A stretch of DNA of 64,000 nt from Claveliimonas acetigenes (GTDB lineage: Bacteria; Bacillota; Clostridia; Lachnospirales; Lachnospiraceae), in NCBI RefSeq assembly GCF_025567385.1, contig NZ_JAOQJU010000002.1, forward strand, positions 310,001 to 374,000, read 5' to 3'. How positions within the stretch are numbered: the first letter of the stretch is position 1; the number at the start of each line of letters is the position of its first letter. The position numbers and the translations under genes were made by a program. The notes below the pieces were generated by a model. It did not search any database. It was not told where the DNA came from and was given only the letters and a program-made list of their open reading frames with translations. Of this stretch, positions 34,530 through 42,785 are shown in pieces.

Positions 34530-35648
34530 CTATAGCTGTGCTCTGACATAATAATTTTTTGATATTTCTTTAATGTATCCCTTAATTATCAGCGATGTCA
34601 ACTGCTGCATCAATTCTGCCGGCATCATTTTTGTCTCATCAAGCAGCCTGCTTAAACTTTTGGGATACAAATCGAGCTTACTATACACCAATTTTTCAGC
34701 TCTTTCAAGCGTTTTTTCATTTTTGTCTGTGTTCGCGCCTATTTTAGCAGGGAAAAAATTGCGGGATAATCCCAGCTCCGCAAGCAGTTCTTCCGGCGAC
34801 AACAAAATTCCCGCACCCTGACGGAGCAACTCATTACACCCCCTGCTCAGCCGACTTGTCACCGGCCCGGGCAGTGCATAGACATCCTTTCCCTGCTCCA
34901 AAGCCATATCCGCCGTAATCAAAGAGCCGCTCTTTTCTCTTGCTTCCATAACAAGAACAACATCCGATAATCCGCTGATGATTCTGTTTCTTGCAGGGAA
35001 AAATTCTTTTAACGGAGGTGTCCCTTCCGGCTGTTCAGATAAAATGCCTCCTGCTTTCTGTAAGTCTGCATACAAACCGATATGTTCCCTTGGATAACAG
35101 ATGTCTATTCCGCACCCCAGAACTCCGTAAGACTCTCCTCCTGCATTTAGCGCGCCTCTCTGGCCTGCACCATCGATTCCTTTTGCCATTCCGCTAATTA
35201 CCTGTATTCCATTTGCTGCAAGTACCTCGCCATAAGCAATCGCCATCTGTTCTCCATAAGATGTACATTGCCTTGCACCCACAATCGCCACTGACGGTCT
35301 GTCATCGTCCGGTAATTTTCCCTTGATATACAGTGCGTATGGCGGCGATGGTATTTCTCTCAGCCGGCTGGGATAATCAGGGTGAAAATACGGGACAAAA
35401 TATATCCCTTTTTCTATGCATCTTTCATATTCCTGACATATTCCTTTATTCGTCCTTGCTGCATTCAATGCCGAAATATCTTTTTCTGTCAGAAATCCAA
35501 GAGATTTTAACTTGGTTTCTTCTATATAATAAATATTTTCGCCGCTCTTTAGCTGCTCATGGAGTTTCCATTTTTTCCCGGCAGACAAGGCCCTGATTCC
35601 CGCAAACCAGTACTCATATGCAAGGTTGTCGGACTTCTTTTCCTTCAT
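34530..35648 (-). CDS. dprA: DNA-processing protein DprA
   Basis: A 372-residue protein that loads RecA on incoming single-stranded DNA during transformation. The Rossmann core has VGARQCTSYG, SGMAKGIDGAGQRGAL, LGCGIDICYP and ARNRIISGLSDVVLVMEA; an N-terminal SAM-like region and a C-terminal winged helix (about 315-372) flank it. The ATG at 35648 shares its first base with the comM stop codon (TAATG), and the GGGGGCGA before it can act as ribosome-binding site. Together with comM it suggests latent competence. Confidence 0.95.
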   Translation of the reverse strand: MKEKKSDNLAYEYWFAGIRALSAGKKWKLHEQLKSGENIYYIEETKLKSLGFLTEKDISALNAARTNKGICQEYERCIEKGIYFVPYFHPDYPSRLREIPSPPYALYIKGKLPDDDRPSVAIVGARQCTSYGEQMAIAYGEVLAANGIQVISGMAKGIDGAGQRGALNAGGESYGVLGCGIDICYPREHIGLYADLQKAGGILSEQPEGTPPLKEFFPARNRIISGLSDVVLVMEAREKSGSLITADMALEQGKDVYALPGPVTSRLSRGCNELLRQGAGILLSPEELLAELGLSRNFFPAKIGANTDKNEKTLERAEKLVYSKLDLYPKSLSRLLDETKMMPAELMQQLTSLIIKGYIKEISKNYYVRAQL

Positions 35649-37183
35649 TATACTCGCCCCCAATACTTTTTATCCATCATTCTGTAGCCGACCGCCTCCG
35701 TAAGATGCTCCGTCCGGATTCTGTCTTCCCCTGCCAGATCTGCAATCGTCCTGGCAACCTTCAGGATTTTATGATAAGTTCTTGCCGTAAGCTCCATCCG
35801 GTCAAACACCTGGCTCATCATCCGTTTCCCTTCGCTGTCAAGTTCACAGTATTCTTCCATCTCTGCTGCTGTAATCCCCGCATTAAACGCAAATTTTGCT
35901 CCTGCAAATCTCTTTCTCTGTATCTTTCTTGCCTGCATGATTCGTTTGCGTATGTCTGCAGAAGATTCTCCCTGTGGTTTCCTCTGTAATTCCTCATACT
36001 TAAGTCCCGGTACTTCCATACAGATATCCATCCTCGAAAGGAAAGGCTGGCTGACCTTATACAAATACTGTCTGATCTGATAAGGAGTGCAGCAACATTT
36101 TTCTAAATCAGGATAATAGCCGCAAGGGCAGGGATTCATGGCCGCCACTAACATTACATCCGCCGGGAACCGGAAATTCCCCTGACTTCTCACAAGCTGA
36201 ATTTCTCTGGTCTCAAGAGGCTGACGCAGCGCTTCCAATACAGATTTCTGGAACTCTGCCAATTCATCCAAAAACAGAACACCCCCGCTTGCCAGACTGA
36301 TTTCACCCGGTTTCGGCAAACTGCCGCCCCCAATCAGCGCCGCCTTAGACACCGTATGATGTACCTCACGGAAAGGGCGCTCAGTTATCAGGGGATGCTC
36401 TTTCTTAAGCAGGCCCGCCACGCTATATACTTTCGTAATCTCAATGCTTTCTTCCATAGTAAGCGTCGGAAGAATCGAAGGAATTCTTTTGGAAAGCAAG
36501 GATTTTCCACTTCCGGGTGGTCCCATGAGCAGCAGATTATGCCGCCCGGCAACAGCAATCTCTGCTGCACGCTTCGCCGCCTCCTGTCCGTAAATATCCC
36601 GAAAATCCAAACTGTCCCCACTTTCCTTATCAGTCATATCTTCCACATATCCGGCGTCTTCAAAAGAAATCTCTCCATTCAGATACCGGTACACCTCTGC
36701 CAGGCACTTCACCCCTATTACCTGTATCTGCCCTATAATTGCTGCTTCCTTTGCATTTTCAAAAGGCACGATACAAGCACGGCACCCTTCTTTCTTTGCT
36801 GCCGCCACAATGGGAAGTATTCCTGTACATCTGCATACCCTTCCATCCAGCCCAAGTTCACCGATCACCAGTGTCTTCTCAAGCCTTGCCCGTCCCACCA
36901 GCCCCAGCGAAGCAAGAATCGCTAAAGCAATAGGCAGATCGAAAGACGCCCCTCTTTTACGTATGTCCGCTGGAGACAGATTAATCACTGTTTTCTTTGC
37001 CGGAATCTCCAGACCGGAATTGCGGATTGCCGTCCTCACCCGTTCTCCCGCTTCCTTTACCTCTGCCGACAAATAACCCACCATGTGGAACATAGGCAGG
37101 CCGTTGCTTAAATCAGCTTCTACCGAAACAAGACGTACGTCCATTCCTTGTAATACTGCCGATAATACATTACTGAAACTCAT
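35648..37183 (-). CDS. comM: YifB/ComM family Mg-chelatase-like AAA ATPase
   Basis: A 511-residue hexameric helicase of the ComM type, which drives branch migration in natural transformation. It has an N-terminal ChlI/Lon-protease-like domain (about 1-170), the AAA core with Walker A GPPGSGKS and Walker B LFLDELAEF, a zinc-type cysteine group (MNPCPCGYYPDLEKCCC), and the C-terminal Mg_chelatase_C helical domain. It is translationally coupled to dprA and preceded by a long structured leader with its own promoter. Confidence 0.93.
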   Translation of the reverse strand: MSFSNVLSAVLQGMDVRLVSVEADLSNGLPMFHMVGYLSAEVKEAGERVRTAIRNSGLEIPAKKTVINLSPADIRKRGASFDLPIALAILASLGLVGRARLEKTLVIGELGLDGRVCRCTGILPIVAAAKKEGCRACIVPFENAKEAAIIGQIQVIGVKCLAEVYRYLNGEISFEDAGYVEDMTDKESGDSLDFRDIYGQEAAKRAAEIAVAGRHNLLLMGPPGSGKSLLSKRIPSILPTLTMEESIEITKVYSVAGLLKKEHPLITERPFREVHHTVSKAALIGGGSLPKPGEISLASGGVLFLDELAEFQKSVLEALRQPLETREIQLVRSQGNFRFPADVMLVAAMNPCPCGYYPDLEKCCCTPYQIRQYLYKVSQPFLSRMDICMEVPGLKYEELQRKPQGESSADIRKRIMQARKIQRKRFAGAKFAFNAGITAAEMEEYCELDSEGKRMMSQVFDRMELTARTYHKILKVARTIADLAGEDRIRTEHLTEAVGYRMMDKKYWGRV

Positions 37184-37267
37184 TCAATGCTCCTTCCTTC
37201 TTCAGTTAATTTTAAAAAATCTCTTAGACTGTGAGCACTTTCTCTATGCAGTTATAGTGATCCTCTG

Positions 37268-37351
37268 AAAAAACGGCCGAACGACCTCTCAAGACACCAG
37301 AGTCCGGCAGCCCGGACCTGGCGTCAGAAAATAATACAAACGAATTTATTG
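37268..37351 (-). ncRNA. Unidentified structured leader upstream of comM
   Basis: From the predicted start near 37351 the minus strand forms a strong hairpin GACGCCAGGTCCGG-GCTG-CCGGACTCTGGTGTC (37293-37325). After 6 nt comes a second short hairpin around GGTCGTTCGGCC, directly followed by TTTTTT (37268-37273), as in a terminator. About 85 bp remain to comM. I do not recognise a known riboswitch. It could be an attenuator of the comM-dprA-topA genes or a short stand-alone RNA. Confidence 0.6.
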
Positions 37352-37357
37352 AATATA

Positions 37358-37386
37358 ATTATATATACTTTACATAAATCTGTCAA
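37358..37386 (-). promoter_or_regulatory. Consensus sigma-A promoter before the comM leader
   Basis: Perfect TTGACA (37381-37386) and perfect TATAAT (37358-37363) are exactly 17 bp apart on the minus strand. This is one of the strongest promoters in the window. Confidence 0.8.
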
Positions 37387-37410
37387 GCGATTAATTGGGG
37401 CTATCCTTTT

Positions 37411-37425
37411 CATTTATTATAAATG
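37411..37425 (+). promoter_or_regulatory. Palindrome upstream of sigK
   Basis: CATTTATTATAAATG is a perfect 15-bp palindrome, 64 bp before the sigK start and 25 bp behind the comM promoter. It could be an operator for either gene. No clear SigE-type promoter could be assigned to sigK. Confidence 0.4.
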
Positions 37426-37488
37426 GAAAAGCACAAACTTTCAAGCAGGTTCATAAACTGTAATTAAATACGCTTTGAGGTGCTTCTT

Positions 37489-38106
37489 TTGAAATCCTTT
37501 CCTCACCCCTTGACTGCCGCCGAAGAACAATACTATCTGCAAAAATATACGGAAGGTGACCTGGAAGCAAAGCATATTCTGATTGAACGGAATCTGCGCC
37601 TCGTCGCACACATCGTCAAAAAATACCAATCCATGGAAGAAAATGCGGAAGATCTCCTCTCTATTGGAACCATCGGGCTGATTAAAGCTGTTGTAACATT
37701 TAACCCCAATAAAAATGTCCGTCTTGGCACTTACGCAGCCCGATGCATTGAAAATGAAATTCTTATGCATCTGCGCTCGAAAAAAAAATCTTCCCGGGAA
37801 GTATCCCTGTATGAACCAATCGGCACAGACCGGGAAGGCAATGAGATACAGCTTTTCGACATCATTGAGACGGAGGACAGCGATGCCCACCAAAAACTGG
37901 CTCTCCGAGAAGATATCAGACTTCTTTATTCCAAAGTGGAATCTATCCTTTCTCCCAGAGAACGATTAGTATTAAAAATGCGCTATGGACTATATAACGA
38001 AGAAGAATATACACAGCGGGAGATTGCCCAGAGACTTGGTATCTCTCGCTCTTATGTCTCAAGAATCGAAAAAAGCGCAATTGAAAAGCTGCGGGATTAT
38101 TTTTAA
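37489..38106 (+). CDS. sigK: Sporulation sigma factor SigK
   Basis: A 205-residue sigma-70 family factor for late mother-cell genes in sporulation. Region 2 is LISIGTIG-like (LLSIGTIGLIKAVVTFNPN, then TYAARCIENEILMHLR), followed by VSLYEPIGTDREGNEIQLFD and region 4 TQREIAQRLGISRSYVSRIE. The gene is continuous, with no skin-type element. The TTG at 37489 follows GAGGTG by 6 nt, and a stop codon lies in frame just upstream (37465-37467). The protein therefore starts about at PHPLTAAEE and lacks the membrane-tethering pro-sequence of the Bacillus protein. Confidence 0.93.
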   Translation: MKSFPHPLTAAEEQYYLQKYTEGDLEAKHILIERNLRLVAHIVKKYQSMEENAEDLLSIGTIGLIKAVVTFNPNKNVRLGTYAARCIENEILMHLRSKKKSSREVSLYEPIGTDREGNEIQLFDIIETEDSDAHQKLALREDIRLLYSKVESILSPRERLVLKMRYGLYNEEEYTQREIAQRLGISRSYVSRIEKSAIEKLRDYF

Positions 38107-38123
38107 AAAGTCCCGCAGTTTTT
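38089..38123 (+). terminator. sigK terminator
   Basis: CTGCGGGA/TCCCGCAG followed by TTTTT. The upstream arm lies in the last sigK codons. Confidence 0.8.
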
Positions 38124-38193
38124 CTTTGAAAGTCTTCTTATTTGTGTTAGGATAAAGGTAGTAATTGAAATATGCATTGTGGGGAATGTATCA

Positions 38194-39483
38194 ATGAATC
38201 ACGAAAAGTCTGCTATGGCTTCCAGAACCGGCAGGATCCTTCTGTTAAGCTTCATAGTTATTTTTGTTGCACAAATTAACATGAACTTATTTACCGATGA
38301 CTTCAAGATCTCTATTGCAGTCATTTGTTTTCCTGTATTCCTATATCTTTTGGACTATATGCCATTAATTCCCGTTACTATCCTTTCGGCCTCAGGTGTC
38401 TACATTTCCCGCATCCTTCTCTACTGGCTTCAGCACGGCAGCATCCGGTATTTTTTCCGGCCTTATCTGCCGGAGTTTTTCTTTTATTTAATATACGGCT
38501 GTCTTCTATATGTATACACCAGGGCAGTCAAGTCCGGTTGGTCCGTTGTCCGCCTTCTTCTTTCCCTTGTCCTGATTGATTATTTTTCTAATCTGACAGA
38601 GCTTCTGCTCCGTGTGGGAACAGAGGCCCTTGTACTGCATACACAATTAGGGATTCTTGTAGTGGCTCTTGCAAGATCTGCTCTTGCCGTCGTAATCATT
38701 ACAATATTTAACCGCTACCGTCTCACTCTGCTTAACCGTGAACACGCTGAACGCTACGAACGACTGATGCTTTTAATCTCCCGCCTGAACGGAGAAGTTA
38801 TCTGGATGCAGAAGAATTCTTCCTTCATCGAAAAAACTATGAACACTTCCTATCAGCTCTACCACAAGCTTCAGGAAAAAGGCGGCGATCCCGACCTTGC
38901 CAATTCTGCATTAAAAATTGCAAGGGATATCCATGAAATCAAAAAGGAATATCAGCTTATTATGCGGGGACTTTCAGAAGCGCTCCACACAGAAACTCAG
39001 GTAGAAGGGATGCCTGTCTCCGATATCCTCGCTCTGCTGGAAAATGCAGTCACTCTAGAGGGAAAGGCCGTCGGGAAAAAGGTATCTGTCACGCTAAAAT
39101 GTAACCGCCATCTATATACTGACCGGCATTATCTTCTATTATCTGTGTTCCACAATCTTTTTAACAATGCACTGGAGGCATCTGTCTCTGATACTGTCAA
39201 TATTTCTCTGATACAAACGATACAGGATAGATGGTATCTTTTCACCATTTCTGATGATGGCCCCGGCATCGACAAGGACTGTATGGATCAGATTTTCGAT
39301 CCGGGCTTTTCAACAAAAATAAATTATGACACCGGAACAATCAGCCGGGGACTGGGACTTAACATTGTAAAAGATATCGTGGAACACAAGTTCCATGGAC
39401 AGATTGCCGTTACGTCCCGCCCCGGGGACACCACATTTACTCTATATATCCCTATAGATGAACTGGAGGAAAAAGACCTATGA
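38194..39483 (+). CDS. Sensor histidine kinase, GlnK/GHKL-like
   Basis: A 429-residue membrane kinase with about six hydrophobic segments in residues 15-185. A linker helix with the probable phospho-acceptor His follows (DIHEIKKEYQLIMRGL), then an HATPase domain (N box LFNNALEAS, G1 SDDGPGID, G2 GLGLNIVKDIV). The ATG at 38194 has GTGGGGAA 6-8 nt before it. It overlaps the response-regulator gene by 4 bp. The pairing with a YcbB-domain regulator resembles Bacillus GlnK-GlnL, which responds to glutamine. The signal here is unknown. Confidence 0.88.
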   Translation: MNHEKSAMASRTGRILLLSFIVIFVAQINMNLFTDDFKISIAVICFPVFLYLLDYMPLIPVTILSASGVYISRILLYWLQHGSIRYFFRPYLPEFFFYLIYGCLLYVYTRAVKSGWSVVRLLLSLVLIDYFSNLTELLLRVGTEALVLHTQLGILVVALARSALAVVIITIFNRYRLTLLNREHAERYERLMLLISRLNGEVIWMQKNSSFIEKTMNTSYQLYHKLQEKGGDPDLANSALKIARDIHEIKKEYQLIMRGLSEALHTETQVEGMPVSDILALLENAVTLEGKAVGKKVSVTLKCNRHLYTDRHYLLLSVFHNLFNNALEASVSDTVNISLIQTIQDRWYLFTISDDGPGIDKDCMDQIFDPGFSTKINYDTGTISRGLGLNIVKDIVEHKFHGQIAVTSRPGDTTFTLYIPIDELEEKDL

Positions 39484-40322
39484 AATTCTATCTGCTTGAC
39501 GACGACAGAACTATCACTAACATTTTAAAAATTATTATCCAAAAAAGAAACCTTGGAGAGGTCTGCGGGACAAGCACCCACGCTGTTGAGGCCCTGGAAG
39601 ATATCCGGATTTTGAAACCCGACATCATCATCACCGATCTTCTGATGCCGGAAATGGATGGGATAACCTTTGTAAAAAAAGCAAAAGAAATTCTTCCTGA
39701 TGCTGCCTGCATTATGCTTTCTCAGGTGGCATCAAAAGATATGATTGAAAATGCATACGAAGAGGGCATTGAATTCTATATCCAAAAACCACTCAATAGT
39801 GTGGAAGCAGAAAAGGTCATTCAAACCGTTTCCCGAAATCTTTCCATGCAGCGGACTCTTCAGAAAATGCAGAATATTTTTGAAGACAGCGTGCAGACCT
39901 CCGTTTCTCCCACACCTCAAAAGCAAAAGGACTATCTGCCCAAGCTCCAGAAAATCCTGCAGCGTCTGGGAATCATCGGTGACGCAGGAAGCAAGGATAT
40001 CATTACGATAATAGAATATTTAATTGAAGAAAAAGAAGATGTCACGAATACTACTCTGCATGAATTGTGCAGCCATTTCACAGATTCTCCGAAAACAATG
40101 GAGCAAAGAATACGCCGCGCTGCCGCCAATGGCATGGTAAACCTGGCACATCTTGGCCTGGAAGACTATGGCAATGAAATATTTACTGAATATGCTAATT
40201 CTCTCTATAACTTTGAGCAGGTTCGGAAAGAAATGGACTTCATCCGCGGGAAAACAAACAAGCATGGAAATATTAAAATCAGGAATTTTCTTAATGCCCT
40301 CCTCATTTCCTGCCAGGAATAG
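39480..40322 (+). CDS. Response regulator, GlnL/YcbB type
   Basis: A 280-residue regulator. The N-terminal receiver domain has DDDRT, the phospho-acceptor Asp in IIITDLLMPEMDG, and a conserved Lys in YIQKPLN. A linker (about 125-150) leads to a C-terminal YcbB-type DNA-binding domain (about 155-275, ending FIRGKTNKHGNIKIRNFLNA), the output domain of Bacillus GlnL. It is coupled to the kinase gene by ATGA overlap. Phased direct repeats between it and the permease gene are plausible binding sites. Confidence 0.88.
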   Translation: MKFYLLDDDRTITNILKIIIQKRNLGEVCGTSTHAVEALEDIRILKPDIIITDLLMPEMDGITFVKKAKEILPDAACIMLSQVASKDMIENAYEEGIEFYIQKPLNSVEAEKVIQTVSRNLSMQRTLQKMQNIFEDSVQTSVSPTPQKQKDYLPKLQKILQRLGIIGDAGSKDIITIIEYLIEEKEDVTNTTLHELCSHFTDSPKTMEQRIRRAAANGMVNLAHLGLEDYGNEIFTEYANSLYNFEQVRKEMDFIRGKTNKHGNIKIRNFLNALLISCQE

Positions 40323-40366
40323 AAAAAGAGCAGATGTTTTCGGCATTTTTCACAAAAATATATTGT

Positions 40367-40416
40367 TTTTGATATTTTTATCATTTATTTTGATATTTTC
40401 TGAAACTTTTTGAAAC
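40367..40416 (+). promoter_or_regulatory. Helically phased direct repeats before the PTS gene
   Basis: TTTTGATATTTT occurs at 40367-40378 and 40388-40399, exactly 21 bp apart; TTTTGA recurs at 40408-40413. TGAAAC occurs at 40401 and 40411, 10 bp apart. Bacillus GlnL is known to bind TTTTGT-type direct repeats, so these fit binding by the neighbouring regulator. A sigma-A promoter is not clear. Confidence 0.55.
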
Positions 40417-40494
40417 CTCAATTGTATATTCATCTCATCAATAAGAGAACGTACTTATAATTACTATCAATATTAAAAGGATGAGGTGAATTCT

Positions 40495-41541
40495 ATGTGG
40501 ACGATTATTTCAGGAATTGGATTGTTACTATTGACTCTGGCGGGATTTTCATTATTCAGCCTCAAAATGCCAAAGGGACAACTTGCAATGTCTGGCATGG
40601 CAAACGCTGCAATTGCTACTTTTTTAATAGAAGCTGTACATAAGTATATTACCGGTGATTTGTTCGGTCTGTCATTCTTCCAAACGCTGGGCACCACCGC
40701 CGGAAGTCTCGGCGGTGTTGCCGCGGCGATTACCGTTCCTCTGGCAATGGGGGCAAACCCGGTATTCGCAGTAGTTGCAGGTGTTGCAGTCGGAGGCTAC
40801 GGTATTCTTCCGGGATTTGTTGCCGGCTATATAATCGGACTTGTTGCTCCTGTTATTGAAAAAAAACTGCCAGAAGGCTTGAACATTATTGCAGGCGCCC
40901 TCTTAATTGCTCCACTGTCACGCCTAATTGTTGTTCTCGTCAATCCGGCAGTGAATGCTACTCTGGTAAAAATTGGCGGAACAATCTCCGCAGCCGCAGA
41001 GCAATCTCCGATTATCATGGGATTCCTGCTGGGCGGAATTATCAAAATGATCTGTACCTCCCCGCTAAGCTCTATGGCGCTGACGGCCATGTTAGGATTG
41101 GACGGGCTGGCAATGGGAATTGCCGCAATCGCATGTGTAGGCGGTTCCTTTACAAACGGGCTTATTTTCTCAAAATTAAAATTAGGAGACCGCAGTAATG
41201 TAATTGCAGTAATGCTGGAACCTTTGACACAGGCTGATATTATTACTACCCATCCTATCCCTATATATTGTTCCAACTTCTTCGGAGGCGGGCTTGCCGG
41301 TATTTCTGCCGCTGTGTTCCATATTGTAAACAATGCACCCGGAACCGCTTCCCCTATTCCAGGACTTTTGGCACCATTTGCCTTCAATCCGGCAATTAAT
41401 GTGCTGGGAGCTTTACTCTTCGCAATACTGGGCGGATGCCTTGCAGGTCTTGTCGGCTCCTTTGTATTCAAGCGTAAAGTAAAAGCTGTCTCCTTACCGA
41501 AGACAGCTCCCGCTTCCCAGTCTCTGGAACTGGAAATGTAA
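40495..41541 (+). CDS. PTS_EIIC_2-type transporter subunit IIC, orphan
   Basis: A 348-residue polytopic membrane protein with about nine to ten hydrophobic segments, rich in Gly/Ala. The pattern (MPKGQLAMSGMANAAIATFL, AAITVPLAMGANPVFAVV, SPLSSMALTAMLGLDGLAMG, QADIITTHPIPIYCSNFFGG) fits the PTS_EIIC_2 family of permeases, which often occur without IIA or IIB partners; none is encoded here. The ATG at 40495 has GAGGTG 6-7 nt before it; a GTG three codons upstream overlaps that site. The substrate is unknown. It is probably regulated by the adjacent two-component system. Confidence 0.82.
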   Translation: MWTIISGIGLLLLTLAGFSLFSLKMPKGQLAMSGMANAAIATFLIEAVHKYITGDLFGLSFFQTLGTTAGSLGGVAAAITVPLAMGANPVFAVVAGVAVGGYGILPGFVAGYIIGLVAPVIEKKLPEGLNIIAGALLIAPLSRLIVVLVNPAVNATLVKIGGTISAAAEQSPIIMGFLLGGIIKMICTSPLSSMALTAMLGLDGLAMGIAAIACVGGSFTNGLIFSKLKLGDRSNVIAVMLEPLTQADIITTHPIPIYCSNFFGGGLAGISAAVFHIVNNAPGTASPIPGLLAPFAFNPAINVLGALLFAILGGCLAGLVGSFVFKRKVKAVSLPKTAPASQSLELEM

Positions 41542-41558
41542 TATATTAACGAATAAAA

Positions 41559-42785
41559 TTAACCCTTTCTTCTCAATATATCATATTTGTCCGCCGCACT
41601 TCCAAGATCAACGAAAAGAACCTGCTTGGGGTGCGGCGCACTCGTCTGTTCCTTTCCATCTTCATCTATAATTCTCCTGACGGTCACCTCAACATTTCTG
41701 CCATCCGGCTTCATAATCTCTATCTGTTCACCCACGGAAAATTTATTGCGCTGTTCAATCCGGTACAGACCACTCTTTTCTTCTCCTATAATCCCCAGAT
41801 AAGTATACTCTTTCACATAGGTATTACTGTCATAGATCTGCGTCTCTTCACTGGGCTTTCCAAAATAAAAACCTGTCGTAAATTGGCGGTACGTACAATT
41901 TGATATCTGATCCAGATACCACGGCATATTCTCTTTATAAAGTTCCGGGTCTGTAAGATAGTCATCAATTGCCTTGCGATAAGTCCTGGCTACCGTCGCA
42001 ACATAAAGCGCTGTCTTCATGCGCCCCTCGATTTTCAGGCTGTCAATTCCGGCATCCAGAAGCTCCGGTATGTGCTCAATCATGCACAAATCCTTGGAAT
42101 TAAAAATATAGGTTCCCCGTTCATTTTCATAAACAGGCATATACTCTCCCGGACGCGTTTCTTCTACAACAGAATACTTCCAACGGCAGGGATGCGTACA
42201 CGCCCCCTGATTGGCGTCTCTTCCGGTAAAATAATTACTCAGCAGGCACCTGCCGGAATAAGAAATACACATAGCGCCATGAATAAAGCTCTCGATTTCC
42301 ATCTCCGCCGGAATATTTGTCCTTATTTCTTTGATTTCTTCCAGCGACAGCTCCCTTGCAGAAACCACCCTTTTTGCTCCCAGCTTCCACCAGAAATTGT
42401 AGGTTCCATAATTGGTATTATTTGCCTGTGTGCTAATATGGCGCTCAATCTCCGGACATACTTCTTTTGCAATTTCAAAAACCGCAGGGTCAGCAATAAT
42501 CAAAGCATCCGGTTCTATTTCTCTGAGTTCCTTAAAATATTCCCTGACTCCTGCAAGATCGCTGTTATGTGCCAGAATATTTGCTGTCACATACACTTTC
42601 ACCCCATGCTCATGAGCAAACCGAATTCCTTCCGCCATATCTTCCATAGAAAAATTCTTTGCCTTCGCGCGGAGTCCAAAAGCCTCGCCGCCTATATATA
42701 CCGCATCCGCTCCAAATATAACTGCTGTTTTCAATACTTCCAGACTGCTTGCCGGAATCAATAATTCAGGATGTCTTGTCATCAC
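41559..42785 (-). CDS. trhP: U32 family peptidase-like tRNA hydroxylation protein (TrhP/YrrO type)
   Basis: A 408-residue protein with the U32 signature ESFIHGAMCISYSGRCLLSN (residues about 160-179) and the cysteine pattern GACTHPCRWKY that can bind an iron-sulfur cluster; the C-terminus is a small beta barrel. Members (TrhP/YrrN-YrrO) form 5-hydroxyuridine at tRNA position 34 using prephenate. The gene overlaps trmR by 4 bp; TrmR methylates that hydroxyuridine, so both steps to 5-methoxyuridine are encoded together. Older annotations call the family collagenase or peptidase. Confidence 0.85.
   Translation of the reverse strand: MMTRHPELLIPASSLEVLKTAVIFGADAVYIGGEAFGLRAKAKNFSMEDMAEGIRFAHEHGVKVYVTANILAHNSDLAGVREYFKELREIEPDALIIADPAVFEIAKEVCPEIERHISTQANNTNYGTYNFWWKLGAKRVVSARELSLEEIKEIRTNIPAEMEIESFIHGAMCISYSGRCLLSNYFTGRDANQGACTHPCRWKYSVVEETRPGEYMPVYENERGTYIFNSKDLCMIEHIPELLDAGIDSLKIEGRMKTALYVATVARTYRKAIDDYLTDPELYKENMPWYLDQISNCTYRQFTTGFYFGKPSEETQIYDSNTYVKEYTYLGIIGEEKSGLYRIEQRNKFSVGEQIEIMKPDGRNVEVTVRRIIDEDGKEQTSAPHPKQVLFVDLGSAADKYDILRRKG

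Noticed and set aside
37268..37351. comM leader considered as a c-di-GMP, ZTP, guanidine, T-box, SRP or 6S RNA
   Set aside because: None of the conserved cores of these RNAs that I know could be found on either strand, so it is left as unidentified.
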